A stretch of 64,000 bases of DNA from Daphnia pulex (Eukaryota > Arthropoda > Branchiopoda > Diplostraca > Daphniidae): positions 9,300,001 through 9,364,000 of the forward strand of contig NC_060023.1 in the NCBI RefSeq assembly GCF_021134715.1, read 5' to 3'. Within the stretch, counting starts at the first letter, position 1, and each line of letters begins with the position of its first letter. The notes beneath the pieces were generated by a model. It was given only the letters and a program-made list of their open reading frames with translations. It was not told where the DNA came from and searched no databases. A program made the translations under genes and the position numbers. Positions 31,900 through 45,500 of the stretch are shown here, one piece after another.

Positions 31900-34094
31900 T
31901 CACGCCGACAATACCGTGATTGCAAGATGTGTGTTGTGTGTGTTGGGGGGGTATATCCGAGCCGCCCCTGTAGGCGTCACACGACAACTCGTAAGAACAA
32001 ACAATGGAACGTTCATTCATTTATATATACCGGCGTCGCAATTTTATCGTGTACGAAAAAAATAAAAGACTTTCCCGTACGTACTGTACTTTTAACAACA
32101 AAAAAAAATCTCATGAATTATTGAGTCAAAAAATATATCTAAGCCGGAGCGGCATATCATCATCCCGCTGTATGTAATAATATGTAACCAACGGGAAGGT
32201 TTGGCAACGAAAGAGTTTACTTTCATTCAAACTCTTTGATGCCATCGATCATGTCCACAAGAACAACCAAAAACAAAAAAAGGAGAATGAAAACTCGTCG
32301 CCCGGTTCCCTCTATCTCTCCCACGGCAAAACTGGACGACCTCTCGGTCCAGCAGCAGCAGCCCAGCAGACCTCCAGGAGCTCGCCAAGAAACAATCGAC
32401 TTTTGATCCAGTTTTTTTCCCAGCAGCTATAGTTCTCGTCCGTGCAGACTGCAGAGCTTTTGTTATACTAATAACTTTGGCTATACTATACTATACATCG
32501 CCAAGGCTACAGTATACACTACTGCTCCAGTTCTCTTCTGCATATAGACACACAAAAATGGCCGAGCTGCTGCTGCTGCACACGGGTCTCTTTCGCCTGC
32601 AACGGTTTGAAGGTCGGTTCTACCCCGTAGCCAAATAGATTGGATCTGTTTGATTTTTCGCCATTTGTTTTTCAAGGTGGGCAGGATCCCAACCCTGTAT
32701 TTTTTCAGAAGAAAGAAAGAAAAAACAAAACAAAAAAATAGACGTTTGTATGTATTTGCCCTTATTCGTAAATCACAAAGTGATAAGGCAGAACCACGCC
32801 CTTTTTTCTCCCTCCGCACCAGCGCGGTTTGGTTTGGTATTTTTTGTTTCTCATTACAAAAGTTACTAAAAGAAAAATAAATAATATGCTCCAAGGTTTT
32901 TTTTTTTTGATTTCATGCAATCAGCTGATGTGTTAATATCTAGACAAGTTTCTTGACCTCCGCGGGCTTCTTAGAAGAGCAAAAAAAAATAAATAAATGA
33001 AATAACTATTTTAATTGTTATTAGATTATTCAATGAAGTTGTTAGGTGAATCAAAAAAAAAATCTGCTACAATTTTTTTTAGAGGTGCAGTCAAGGTGCA
33101 GGTGTGACAGGTGTTTCGCGGGACTCCTTGGACGTTTTGGGTGGGAGTTTTTCTTATTTGATTTTATTTTTTTGACTCACGAGAGCGGCATGCAAGCGCC
33201 GCTGTAGGCGAAGGTGCGGTCCGACTCGAGCACAAATCTTTTCTCGGGCTGATATATACTCTAATAATACGTAGACTTTGTGAGCTGCGGGCTATTGTAG
33301 CGCAGCTCTTATTGTTCGGCGTGATGGTGTGTGTCTGTCCATTGTGTATTGCCAAGGCAAAATGTGCCTGTTCAATTCTACCTGTATTTCGTTCGATTTT
33401 TATTAGCCGTCTGCTCTTTCTCTTTGTAGTGGGTGGGGTAGGGGGGTTTTCCTTGGACACCTGTCTGTTGGGAAAAATTGCCGGCCCAGTCCCGTATTAT
33501 GATTGCAGACTCGGTTCGTTCAGCCGCGCTGATGTCATTCCAACATATATACTATTTTAGATCGACACATTTTGCAATTCAAACTGCGCGCTTAAAAATC
33601 CCACCATAACCAGTTCACTCCTCTGTTCTACTATAATATAACAGATTCTTTAGCATCAGCTTTTCTTAAGTAATCGTGACACGAACTTGCGATATACAGT
33701 CCGCGATTGCACACGTACGAGCAAAAAAAAAAGAAAAAAAGAATCCAGTTTATCCGTTATCGTTGGATCAACTCCATTTTCACGAATCTCTCAAAACTAG
33801 CGCCGGATTTTCACCCGGATTTTCTGCTCGTTTATTTCTTCTTCTTCTTTTTTCCCGAGAATCGTCTCTTTGATTTTTATTTGATATTTTTCCAGGTTAA
33901 ACGTGCCATTCCGTGTAGAATGGAACCGTTTTCTTCTTCTTCTTCTTCATTCTTCTTCTTCTTCTCGGAGAGAAACAAAAAGGTAGCGCGGCCTCGTTCT
34001 GATTGGATTGCCCGCCCCTCGACTCTCGAGAGCTCCTCGGGAGGTTATCGGGACGTGACAGGAATAGCCAACCAGCAGCAAAATGACTGAAATC

Positions 34095-34125
<31 letters not shown>

Positions 34126-34150
34126 CGAAACGGACGGACGGACGGACGGA
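34095..34150 (+). repeat. (AG)13 and (GGAC)n microsatellites
   Basis: Uninterrupted AG repeat at 34095-34120, followed after a short spacer by five GGAC units (34131-34150). Confidence 0.9.
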
Positions 34151-34776
34151 GCAAAAAGTGGGAAAATGGAAAGTACCGAGCCGCCCCAAAAATCACAGGA
34201 TCTCTCTCCCGCACGTCAGATCTAATGACTATCATCACCCAAAAATCCCGTCGTACACAATTCATTACACGCGTTCATTTTGTTATTTCCATATGATCAA
34301 ATTTACCTTTGACTACAAAGAGAGATGAATAATGATCGTGTTGTGTATATTAGTACCTACCTTTTCACCGGTAGCTGCTGGTTGGTCGGTTCGAGTCCAA
34401 AGTGAAATCCGAGATGAAGAAGGAAAAAGGACAAGCCGATGAACACCAACAACAACAACAGAAGCGCTTTCTCATTTTTTGGTTTTTTTTAAAAATGTTG
34501 AAGAATAAAATTAAGGGAGGTGTCTATTATCCACTGGGTTCGTCGCCGAGAGATCACAGGAGTGGGTCCGGGGTGCCATTCATACATTTCCGCGCTGAAT
34601 CAAAACAATTCCCCAGCTTTTATTTTTGTTTAAAAAAAGAAAATAAAAAACAACTTTTCCTTTTTCGATTGGGAAGGAAATCATTCTTGTTATACACACA
34701 CCAGACACAAGACGCTTTCGGGCGATTTGGTTGGTGTGTGTAGAGTGAACGTTTTCTTTGGCTCAACTACAACAAC

Positions 34777-34797
34777 ATATATATATATATATATATA
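34777..34797. repeat. (AT)n microsatellite
   Basis: Twenty-one bases of alternating A and T in the intergenic region. Confidence 0.9.
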
Positions 34798-37700
34798 ACC
34801 GGCTGTATAAGTTGGTATTAAAAACAAGACTTGTGTGTGCGTTTGTAAGCGCCCGACTGCGTGTGTGTAATGCCGCCCACTATTTTGCCGAGCGACGAGG
34901 GAAAGTTACGACGACCGTTTGGATGGATCAATAACCTTTCCTCATTCTCTCTCTCTCCCGCTCAAATTTTCACCCAAAAAAAGAAAAAAAGAAACAATCA
35001 AAAGCCCTCCCCCCCCCTCTCCTTTCGGGTGTAGGTATGCAAACCAAACTGTATACAGTATATAGAGAAATAATTGCATTGCGCATACTATCAAGGTGTG
35101 TCCGTCTGTCTGTCTCTTTCTCTCTCTCTAGACTCTTTTTTTTCTTTATGATTCGATAACTCTAAACCAAACGCAATTAGGGTCGACTTGGGGATAATTT
35201 GCGATTGTCTTGTCTTGTTGTTGGCCGAGAGCTCTGCGTCTATTATTGGTCGCCCCGGTGTTGAAACAAAACTTGTGATTCCTCTCTCTTCCCGAAATGC
35301 CTGAAAGTTGGACAATAAACCGCAGGTGCAACAATCGCTTCGTTTTCACGCTCGACAGCGGTCAAAAGGAATGGACTTTCGGCTCGAAATATTTCAAAGA
35401 AAGTCTGACTTTTTTTCCCATTTTAATAACAGCGTTGCGATATATTTACGTACACTGCGGAGCACTTCACTTCCTACACTGGGATTTCGGATTTGGAAAC
35501 CAAGAAAAGCCAACGACATCTTTCGTCAACCAAAAGAGAAAGATTTTTTTTTCACGACCGAAAGTTCCTCGAACCGCGGCGGCAAATAAATAAATTAAGC
35601 CAATTATTTTTAAAACAAATTTATTTTTCGAGAGTCGAAATTAAATAAAAATCGCAAACGAGTTTTGTCTCCCTATTTTGCTTGTGTGATGATGATGAAA
35701 GTCGATTTGACGGATAGGCGAGAGAGTCAATCAACCGTTATACATGCAGAGTCTCTTCTATAGCAACGAATCGAGCGAAAAAGCCTGTTATGCAATAATA
35801 ACTGTCTCTCACGAGTCAAAAGGAGCTCCCCGGCACTGGCTTTGTTTTCATTCAATTTTTATTCATGAGAATTGAATATTAGTCATAATATTTTAATTTT
35901 TTTCGAAAAATACTCACAATCTCTTTTTCTCTCTCTCACCCCCCCATAAAAAGAGCAACTCGGTTGGGCGTCTGATTTTTCCAGTTGAATCAATTCATGT
36001 AAATTTGACATCTAGACGGTGGAAATCGATATCCGAACATGAAAAAATTTCGATGGTTATGTAATACACAAGTCATAGGGAATTGTGTGACAGTATCTCT
36101 CTATACAAGTGTATACCCGTCCTTTTTTTTTGTTCTCTCCCAGTGGTTTGACATATATATTTCAACTTTGTTCGCTGATTGTGTTGTGTGTGTGTGTTAG
36201 CTGGACTACTTGCCACCAGCGCTTTTTTCTTTTTGGCTTGTACAAAACAACATGAAGCGGCAGCAGCAAATAACCTTGTTTTCGATTCGAGTTGGCTGTT
36301 TGGCCTCGTAATACTATATAGAATAGTCCTCCTCCCACCCAACCCCACCACCGCCGCCCCATAAAATGTAATTTTTTTTTAATCGTGAGGACACAGTTTG
36401 GCACCTTTTTGGCCGGAGCTCAAGAAAAAAACTGAATTATTTACTCCGCCAGACTCTCCTACGCTCTCGGAATTCTTGTTATTTTTCTTTTTATGATTGC
36501 ATGCCCCCGAACCAAATCAAGATATAGCTGTGCACTGCTACTGCTACTGATATCTATGGGTGGGAAATATCAGATACGCCAGCAGTCAGTCGGTCCCTTT
36601 CCCGAATCCCGAGAATTCTGCCAAGTGTAACGAGAGCAGCCCGTCTAAACGGTTGATCCCGGACCCTGAATGTTCACGGCAACCCCCACAAAAAAAAATA
36701 CAGAACAAACGAAAAAGAGTTGCCATGTGAGTTATCTCTGTTCTTCTTCTTTTTTCTTTGATAAAATGGTGAATTCGGTCGCACGGCGTGTGTGTGTGTG
36801 TACACCGTGAAAGCGATGGAACGGGAATCAAACTTACACACACACCTTTTTGCTTATTGTGGGAAACAGGAAGAGAAAACGTCCAACAACAACAACAACA
36901 ACCGAAACAGACGGGACAGGCTCTCGGGCGGGATTCCTCCTTTTCTTTCATTTCATTCCCATTTCTTTCTCTCTTTCTTTTCTTGTTTTTTCTTCATTTT
37001 TTTGTTCTTTCACTTGGATTTACAAGATCGAGAAAGTTGCGGGACGACACACACACGTCACCGCACGGCGCGTGCAGCACGAGCGTTATCAGTGTTTCTC
37101 TTTCTTTTTTTTTTTTTGTTGTATAATAGACGATAGAAAGAAAGAAAGAAAAGTTCCGGGAATGAATAATAATATGTGAAGGAAAATAAAGAAGCTAGAG
37201 CTACTATAGGAACTCCCGATCTGTTTTTGTTAGACTCTAGTCAATCAGTTGTTGGCTGCTGCTCGGCAACAAATGGAACACCACTCCTTATACTATTAGA
37301 ATACACATAGATATGCGGTAGGTTAGATACTTGATATTGGTTTCGAAAGAAATGGAAGATCTCTTTCACCGGAATCGAGTCCAAACAAAAAAGAAAAAAG
37401 AAGAATGATATCTACTAATAAATAACCAAATGGGAAAAGCTTTTCCTTTCTCCTAGACCACCAAAATCTTTTTTTTCTTTAAACAAATTAACATAAAACC
37501 GGCTTTTTTTTTCTCGGATGGTAAAAGGCGGCCTGCATTGGATTGATGTCGTATTTTTATTTATTCAAATAAATAAATTAAAAAAAAGCCAAATATTTAA
37601 TTTTTCTTTCTCCTTAGAAAATCTTTTTTTTTTTATTGAAATGACAAACCGTCTGGCGGCTTTTCTTTCATCCGCACAACTTTTCACTTTTTTGACCGAA

Positions 37701-39509
37701 AGGTTTGAATTTAATCAAAAAGTCCGTTTTTTTCCAGACAAGAGATAGTTAAATGGACAGACGATAAAAGATTTTTTTTTATGCAATATTTTTTTTCCAT
37801 CTTCTTCACTTGGTTTTACAACAACAGGAGAAATATACACAAGCCATTTGTACAAATATATATATATAATATATGTAGAATAATATTTTTTAGCATTTTT
37901 TTTTCTCAGTTTCTGTTATTCAGGTGGATTCAATTGCTTGACGCTACTACTGTGTAAATATAGGCGATGAAAAATAACAGGCAAAATCATTTGATATATA
38001 TTTGTAGATGCAGTAGTAGCAGCAAAAAGGGGGGGAGGAGGGAATAGTTTTAAAGACTGGTAAATAATTAAATTTTGTTTTTTGTTGTTTTTGTTAGTTT
38101 TTTTTTCGCAACGGTTTCTGTGTGTAGAGAAAGTAATAAAGAGAGAGAGAGAGAAAGAATATTTGTTTCCCGGTTGAATGATTGCCCCCCCCCCCCTCAC
38201 ACACATCCCTGAGAAGTGACCCAATCCGACAAGGCGAGGGATGATGATGAACGACAAATGGCTCCAACTTGATGAAAGTCTGTGTGATGAGTTGATTAAA
38301 AACTCTTGATTGTTGTTTAAGGTGGAGAGTTATACAAGATCGGACATTGATGACAACTCGGAGAAAGGACTGAACGAGGGACGACACAATTGGGATGTGG
38401 AGCAAGAAATAAGTGACAGGTGGGGAGGGGGGGTCTATTGTTTTGTTGTTTTTCTGCAAGAGACTCTGACCTCCAACGGAATCAAAATGATCTTGGCTCC
38501 CATTCTCTCTCTGTGACAAGAGAACAATGACTAACTGGCCCGGGCAGACCTACAAGGCCAGGAGGAAGGTGAAAAGAGAAAGACAGGAAAAGAGTATAAC
38601 AACAACTTGCAAGTGTACACGTTGGATATGGATGCAGATTGGAGAGGTGGGTGGAACAAATATTTTGGAGATGAGACGGAACAACATTTTCTGTGTAAGA
38701 CCACAAAGAACAGAAGAACAAAAAGTTACGGGAAAACAAGGTCTGGTGGGACTTGCATGACAAGTTTTTGTTCAGACTTACACGAGGAAGGAAAAAACAT
38801 TTGACTTGAATGAGGGGGTGGGCATTCAGACGCAGACATGCACAAACAGGAGAGAGAGAGAGACACATGAAAAAAACTACACGAGAGAAACCAATTTTTG
38901 TTTAAAAGTGTGACAACAGAAAGATCAACAATCATAACTTTGGATCGCGTTATATATATATAACATCCTCCTCAATTTGTAAATATCATTCTGAAAAAAG
39001 GAGGACAAATAGAGATGGGGGGGGGGAAAGGTAAACCATTTTTGAACGAGTCGCGAGCGAGCGATAGAAGGTGATTGGGCCAGAGAAAGAGAGAGAGACG
39101 GATCAAACCAACAAAACAGGAAAGAAGAAGGTCAAAGATAATAAGTATCTGTCAAACCGTGTCCAATCATCGTGCGTTTTCCGTTCGACTAGCTGGTACT
39201 CTTCGATGATATTCGCCGACGTTTTTATAATTTTTTTTGTTTCTAAATTTTTTTCAATTTTGGGAGAAAACAAAATCTCTTCGATGTGTGTCTTTAAATA
39301 ATTTCAATTTTCTTCTTTCTTCAGCCGGAGACGCACCACACAACTAATTATTCGTTTTTTTCACTTTGGTTTCTTGTTTGTGTTTTTGTTTGCACCCAAC
39401 CACTGTTGTTTTTGTTTTTATTCCCAACTGGAGCTGCCACCTAGTGGCGGTGGTTCTAGTCGATTAGCGTTTTAGAGACATCTAGCGGCCAGTTTCTCTA
39501 GTTGGTACG

Positions 39510-42500
39510 TCAATTGGCCGGGTAAAAAGGATCGGGATTGAAAACGTTGAACAGGATGCCGAAGAGAGTGCAGGCCGCGTAGACACCAAGCGCCACCCAC
39601 CAAATGAGTTGTTCGTGCAGTTTCTGTTCGAAATTCTTCAACACCAAGAGGCCGATCGTCAAACCAGCCAGAGCACCCGTCAAGTGAGCCACGTAAGAAA
39701 CGGGAGCCCCAACCTGCTCAGCGGCGTACCGGTCATAAATGGCGAATCCAACGTCTGCACTGGCTATTTTGCAAATTGAAAAAATAAACAAAACATACAA
39801 ATTAAAAATTTTGACAAAAGATAAATTCAAAATCAATCTGAAAAACTTACCAACAATGAAGATTCCAATCAACCGAACGATGCCGAATTCCATGTTATTG
39901 TAATTCTACAGAAAAGGAAACAATAAAATAACGGTAAATGTCAATGCAACTAATAAAAAAGAAATTTTAGTAAATAAGGAGGTTTAAAAAAAAAAACGTA
40001 CCAACAAAACGTTGGCCAAATGGGCGGCCAGCAAAGCGTAGACACCACCAGAGGCACCAACGAGGTAGACGTCCGTATCGAACACAGATGTCCCCAGCGA
40101 ACCTGTTTATTAAGAAAAATAAGACAATAAATAAATAAATAAATAAATTGCCATTGATCCTGTCCCGTTCAATAAAGAATAGACAACGGTGTCGTGAGAG
40201 TCGGAAAAAAAAAAAATAAAATAAAAACTCACCGGCTAAAACGCCAGCCATGTAAACGGCTCCTATTCTCATGGAGCCGTGAACCATTTCGAGCGGTAGG
40301 CCGACCAGGACTTGGACCAACAAGTTGAACAGTAAATGTAGCCACCTGTAAATGATAAGAAAAGGATTAGTTTTTTTTTTTATTCCCATTCTCAAATAGA
40401 AAAAGAAATATTTTATTTACCCAGCGTGCAGGACCATGTAGCAGAGAAACCTCCAGATCTCACCGCGTTTGTCTGGCCGGTAGATGAAAACGGAATTGAT
40501 GGGCACTGGACCGGACGGGTTAATCTCTCCCATTACCACCGTATAATAAGTAAAGAAGCCCAACTGTAAAAAAAAGAAAGAATTTAAATATCTATTTGTC
40601 TCTCATCTCTTTTTTCGGTCAAGTCATTGCCGAATTATAAATCAAAAGATAAGCGGATGATGAACGTTTCACACTCTGGTGTTTGGGAAAAACCGTAAAA
40701 GCTCGGGCTCTCTCTCTCTCAACAGAAAAATAAAAGGGTAAATAATAAAATAAAATTTAAAAAAAAAATCAAATAAGAATGAAAACGATCCGGGCTTGCT
40801 TCCGAAGTCCCGCAAAAACTGGCGGGGTGTTTCATATTCCCCCCCACCACCATCACCAACCAGGCCCTTCTATTTCTTCTCCTCATTTTTTGGGAGAACA
40901 GACAGCTGGTCGATATGTTTCGACAAGGAGAGAACTTCTTCTTCTTCTTCTTCTCTTGTGCTCTCCTTGTTACGGTCGGCTCCAATTAGCTCTCTAATCG
41001 CCGCCGCCGCCGCCGTTGCCCGGCCCCGACAGGTGGCCAGTAACAGTTTCATTTCTTATTTCTTAGCTACATCTATTTTTTTTTTTCAAACTTAACAAGC
41101 AAAACGAGTCTAGCCTCGCTTGTATATATATACGCATGTAATTCACTTGATTTCGGGAGAGAGAAAAAAGAAGAAAAAACTGTTGGAAAAACAAGATTAC
41201 ATGACAACACAAAAGGAAAAAGAAATAGGCGGACCTCCCTCATCGTTAAGACACCTTTTCTCTCTCTCTTCCCAACACAATTTATTTCTTTTTCTTGTTT
41301 AATCCATTGGTAGAAAATCATTCGTTTGAGCCCTGGCCAAATGTATACACAAGAAACTGAACCGTGGATAATCACACAAGACCCTCCATTGAAATCGCCC
41401 TCATAATAACAGTTGGAAAAAAAATAAAAATTTCAGACAAGAGCGAAATTTTTTTTTTGTTTTGTTCCGTTTTTGCTCCTTTTTTTCTGTGTGACTCGAA
41501 TTTCATGCCACGCCGCTCCCTTTTTCTTCTTCTTCTGTGTGTGTGTGTGTCCCTTCAATAACGGAAAATACGCCGAATCGTTGCAAACCCACGTAACCGT
41601 CACAGCCAAAAGAACTTTTGCTTTTCAAGGGAAGATTTTCCTTTTCTTTTTCTTCTTGAACTCGAAAAAGGGAGGGCAATATCAACAGGAGGCGATACGC
41701 TAGCGGTAAAAATTAAATAAAAGGGCACACACACACAAAGAGAGAGAGAGAAAAAATACCCAAAGAAAATTGATGATATGGTAGAAGAAGTAGAAGGTAA
41801 AAATTTTGGCGCGCGCCATCACTTTTTTTAAATACTTGTAGCCTCTTCACTAAAATTGTGTGTAGTCAGTCAGTCAGTAGTAGTACCTTCTTCTTCTTCT
41901 CCCTATCAAACGTGTAATTAAATACAAGTAAAAAAAAAAAAGAAAAAGAGAAAAGATCCTTTATTTTTCTAGAAAATACCCCCCCACCGTCAGCTTGCCA
42001 TCTGACGGGGGCCGCGTGCCAATCTGTTACCTTTTCCCCCCTCAACCCTCCCAATTTTTTTTTTTATTTGAAAAAAGAAAATACATACACATTTTTGTGT
42101 ATATGCACTACATGAACAAAAAAGAAAAAGAAAAGCAAAAATATATTTATTTATATATCGGACCGGTCAGCCGTCTGCTACCTGTCAGAAACCTTCAACC
42201 TCCCTCCTAGCTCTCCGGATATGACTAGGTGGTACAACAGCACACACAGTGTGTATGTGTGTGTACTTTTTGTGGACCAGGTAGTTGTGTGTGTGTGTAG
42301 GTCTTCCCTATTTTTAAAACATTTCATTTGATAAAAAGAAAAATGAGGGGAGAGACTGAGACCCGGGCGACCCGTTCTAATACATTTTAAATTCTCTCAT
42401 TTAGTTCCGTTATTACAAGCAGTGACGAGGGTGACATATCCGTCCTCGTGTCACCGCATACGTAACAAGAGCGTGGGGGTTAGCAGAGAGGAAAAACAAA

Positions 42501-45500
42501 TGTTCAGACAAAATAGAAAAAAAATTATGAGGGAGAATTTTAAGCATCCGATTTCAACGTGAGCGTTAAACGACCCCAACAAATTCTTTTAGACTTTTGA
42601 AAAAACTAAAAAAAAGTTGATGAAGAAAAAACAAAAGACAACTGTTTTGTCTCGTTAATGAAATATTTGTTTGTCTTCCAAGACACACACGTACAAGAGA
42701 GTGTCATAATCTCCTCGGTGGAGAGAATTCGTGAATCCCAACTAGCTCGACTCGTTACTTTACCTATCAGCCGATTATTAGACGGAGAAAGAAAAATAAG
42801 GGAACCAAATAGGTGCGCCATCTAATAATAAACCTGACATATATCTATCCACCTCGCTATATCCGATACGAAAATCCGGTCTAGACCCCAAGGGGAAAAT
42901 AGAGGTCGGAAACCTTAGCAACGATTCCTTTTCAAGAAAAAGACATACACGCCATATCAAGTGAGGTACAAGAAGAAGAAGACTGGTTGAAAATAGAGTG
43001 GCAAAAGCTTACGGATTAGACGCGCGTTATAATATATATGTATAACTTCTTGATATGACGTGATTTTTGTGTTTTGTTTCTCTCTCGTCGCCCCCCATCA
43101 ACTCTCACCCACCCACACACCCTCCTTTTGCAATCGATCGGTTGTGTTGTTTAGCGTCTAAAAATAAAAAAGTTTTTCAACACATTTTTTACCCCGGTAC
43201 AGGACTCATTAAAAAATGTATGTTAAGAACCGAGAGCCTACAAGCCCCCCCGACAAGAGTCAACAAGGGAAAACAGCGGGAGAGGCGACACACAAAAACC
43301 GGTTCCAGGTGTCGTCGTCGTCGTCAAACAGCGTCGTCGGCAAAGTTCTTTTTAAAAAACTTGTTGGAAATTATCTTTCAACTTCCCCCACCCTAAGTTT
43401 AGAATCAATAGAGGCTCTCGCACAGCGGCACGTTCCATTAACGACGACCTGGGTAACTCGATCGCAATCAAAAGATGGAACGAAACCTACTTTCTTCATT
43501 TTTTTTTTCTTTTTGAAAAAAATATTGTGTGGTCTTTGATGGAAGACACACGTGCCATCCGGTCTATTGAAGCGCAGAGCCAACAATCGGGTTCAAACGG
43601 GATGATGATGTAATTCGAGATGATTTTTTCTTTCTTTTACCACCCACCCACCACATCGCCAATCGGAGTCGAATCCAGCACAGGCACGACGATGCGGGTG
43701 AACGGCTTTTATTAGACTCTTCTATACAACCACACGATCCAACGGAAGAAGGATGGATGGATGGATGAGGGGAAATTCCAACAAGGAAAAAAAAATCAAA
43801 TCGATCGGACAATCGATCGGCGGCCGGTTTAGCAAGTCTTTGCCAAACACACGGTCGTGAGTCACGGCACGGCAGGAGAATAACGTTTTCACGGGTGGGA
43901 AAAACCAAAAATCTAAAAAAACTAAATAAAAAAGAAAGAAAAACTGACCTCAACGAGCGTGATGAAGATGATGAAGAGGGGCGGCGGACAGCACGAATAA
44001 CGGTCCGCGTAATACTTGCGCTCCCGATCGTCCGTCAGGAACTCGTCCGCAATCACCTTCACCATTCTGCATACAGCCCAATCATTTGGGGGGAACAGAT
44101 ATAATTAGAATTTAGCAAAATAAAATAAAATAATAAAACACATTGGAATGTCGAAGCTTAAAATGATGGCCAAATCATTTGAATGGGACTTTTTTTTTAA
44201 GACGACGTTGATCCAAATGCGAGTTGTGTTCATTTTTTGGTGAAATTGTGATTGACACATTGACAGATTCGTCACTGGGGGGCCCTTAAAGGAAAGGTGT
44301 CACACTGTGTGGCATTTAATTACTTGTCCCTCCAATCACACACACACACTCGAAGGATATAGCCTCTTTTGCTAGCCTAAGGATTTATTTTTTTACTGCC
44401 ATCATGATAATCCTCTTCTTATTCTTCTCGTCTAAATCGAAATCCCCTTGTACAGATCCAATCACCACCCCCACACATTCCCAAAGTATATAGGCAGCTA
44501 CTGAATCCATCAATATCCCACAGCGTGGGAGGCCCCCCAAAAGAAAATCGGGAGAAAGTGGAATGAAACATTTTTCCTTTTGCGCTTTTGTTAACCAACA
44601 TTTTTCGTCGAGTTGTTGTTGTTGAAAAAATTAAAAAATGGGTTCAATTTTGTTTACCTTTGAAAGAGAGTGGGCGGCTGGAGGAGCAGGTGAAAATCGT
44701 TTTCGCTGCACACTTGACGGTCGCGGTGATGCACGGCGCACTTGAAACTCCGGCTCCGCTTCCCGCTCATCTGTTGTACGAAAATTAATTTTAAAAATAA
44801 ATAAAATTCTATTGAGACTAAAAGATAAAAACACACAAACGGAACAACCCCCAAATAGGACACAAGGTCGATAGATAAAGAAACAAAAGGTCAGATAAAA
44901 AGGTCAAAACTCTCTCTCTCGGAAACGGTTATGTAATGCCGACTCTTCCTCCGACGCTTTTGTCAATAGGAAGAGAGAGAAATTTTTTCGAAATTCACTA
45001 ACGGGGCGTGGTTCTTTCTCTACCGTCCACAACTCAAAAAATTTGGGGAAAAAAAAATATTTTATTTTTTCATTTGCTTTATGGTTTTGTTATTGCCGAC
45101 CTGCTTTAACGGGATAAAACATGGAAGAAAGAAAAAACGAAAAAACAGAGCGGGACAATCCCCGCGCGTTCGGACCCGACCGGACCCCACAATGTAACCG
45201 ACGGAAGTGACGCTTGATAGAATCTGCCGCCTCTCTCTCTCTCTCAGCGTGCGGGACTTTTGTTTCTTTTTCTTTTCTCTCTCTCCCCCACAATTCCAAA
45301 TTTTACACAAAAATAAAAAGTATCGACAAAAATTGCCGTTTCCGGACAGGGGTTTTTAGAGAGAGACTCTCACGGGGTCTAACTGTTTTCCCCGTTTTAA
45401 TTTGTCTAGAAGGAAATGTCGGTGAATCAAATCAAAACAAAAAATTCAAAAAACAAAAACTAACCAGACGTTTAGAATCCAATGAGAAGTGAAAACATGT

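Larger units (their letters stand above)
30670..39509. other. 8.8-kb intergenic region between chitinase and rhomboid genes
   Basis: Contains the 5' region of the chitinase on the left and the 3'UTR of the rhomboid gene on the right. Many short frames are open, but all have low-complexity Phe/Ser/Lys/Leu or His-Thr composition derived from T-, GA- and CA-rich tracts. I find no frame with conserved protein motifs. Simple repeats and an HSE-like cluster are listed separately. Confidence 0.5.

Noticed and set aside
34370-34400. GGTCGGTTCGAGTCC, resembling a tRNA B box
   Set aside because: Flanks do not pair as a T-stem, and no cloverleaf can be drawn.
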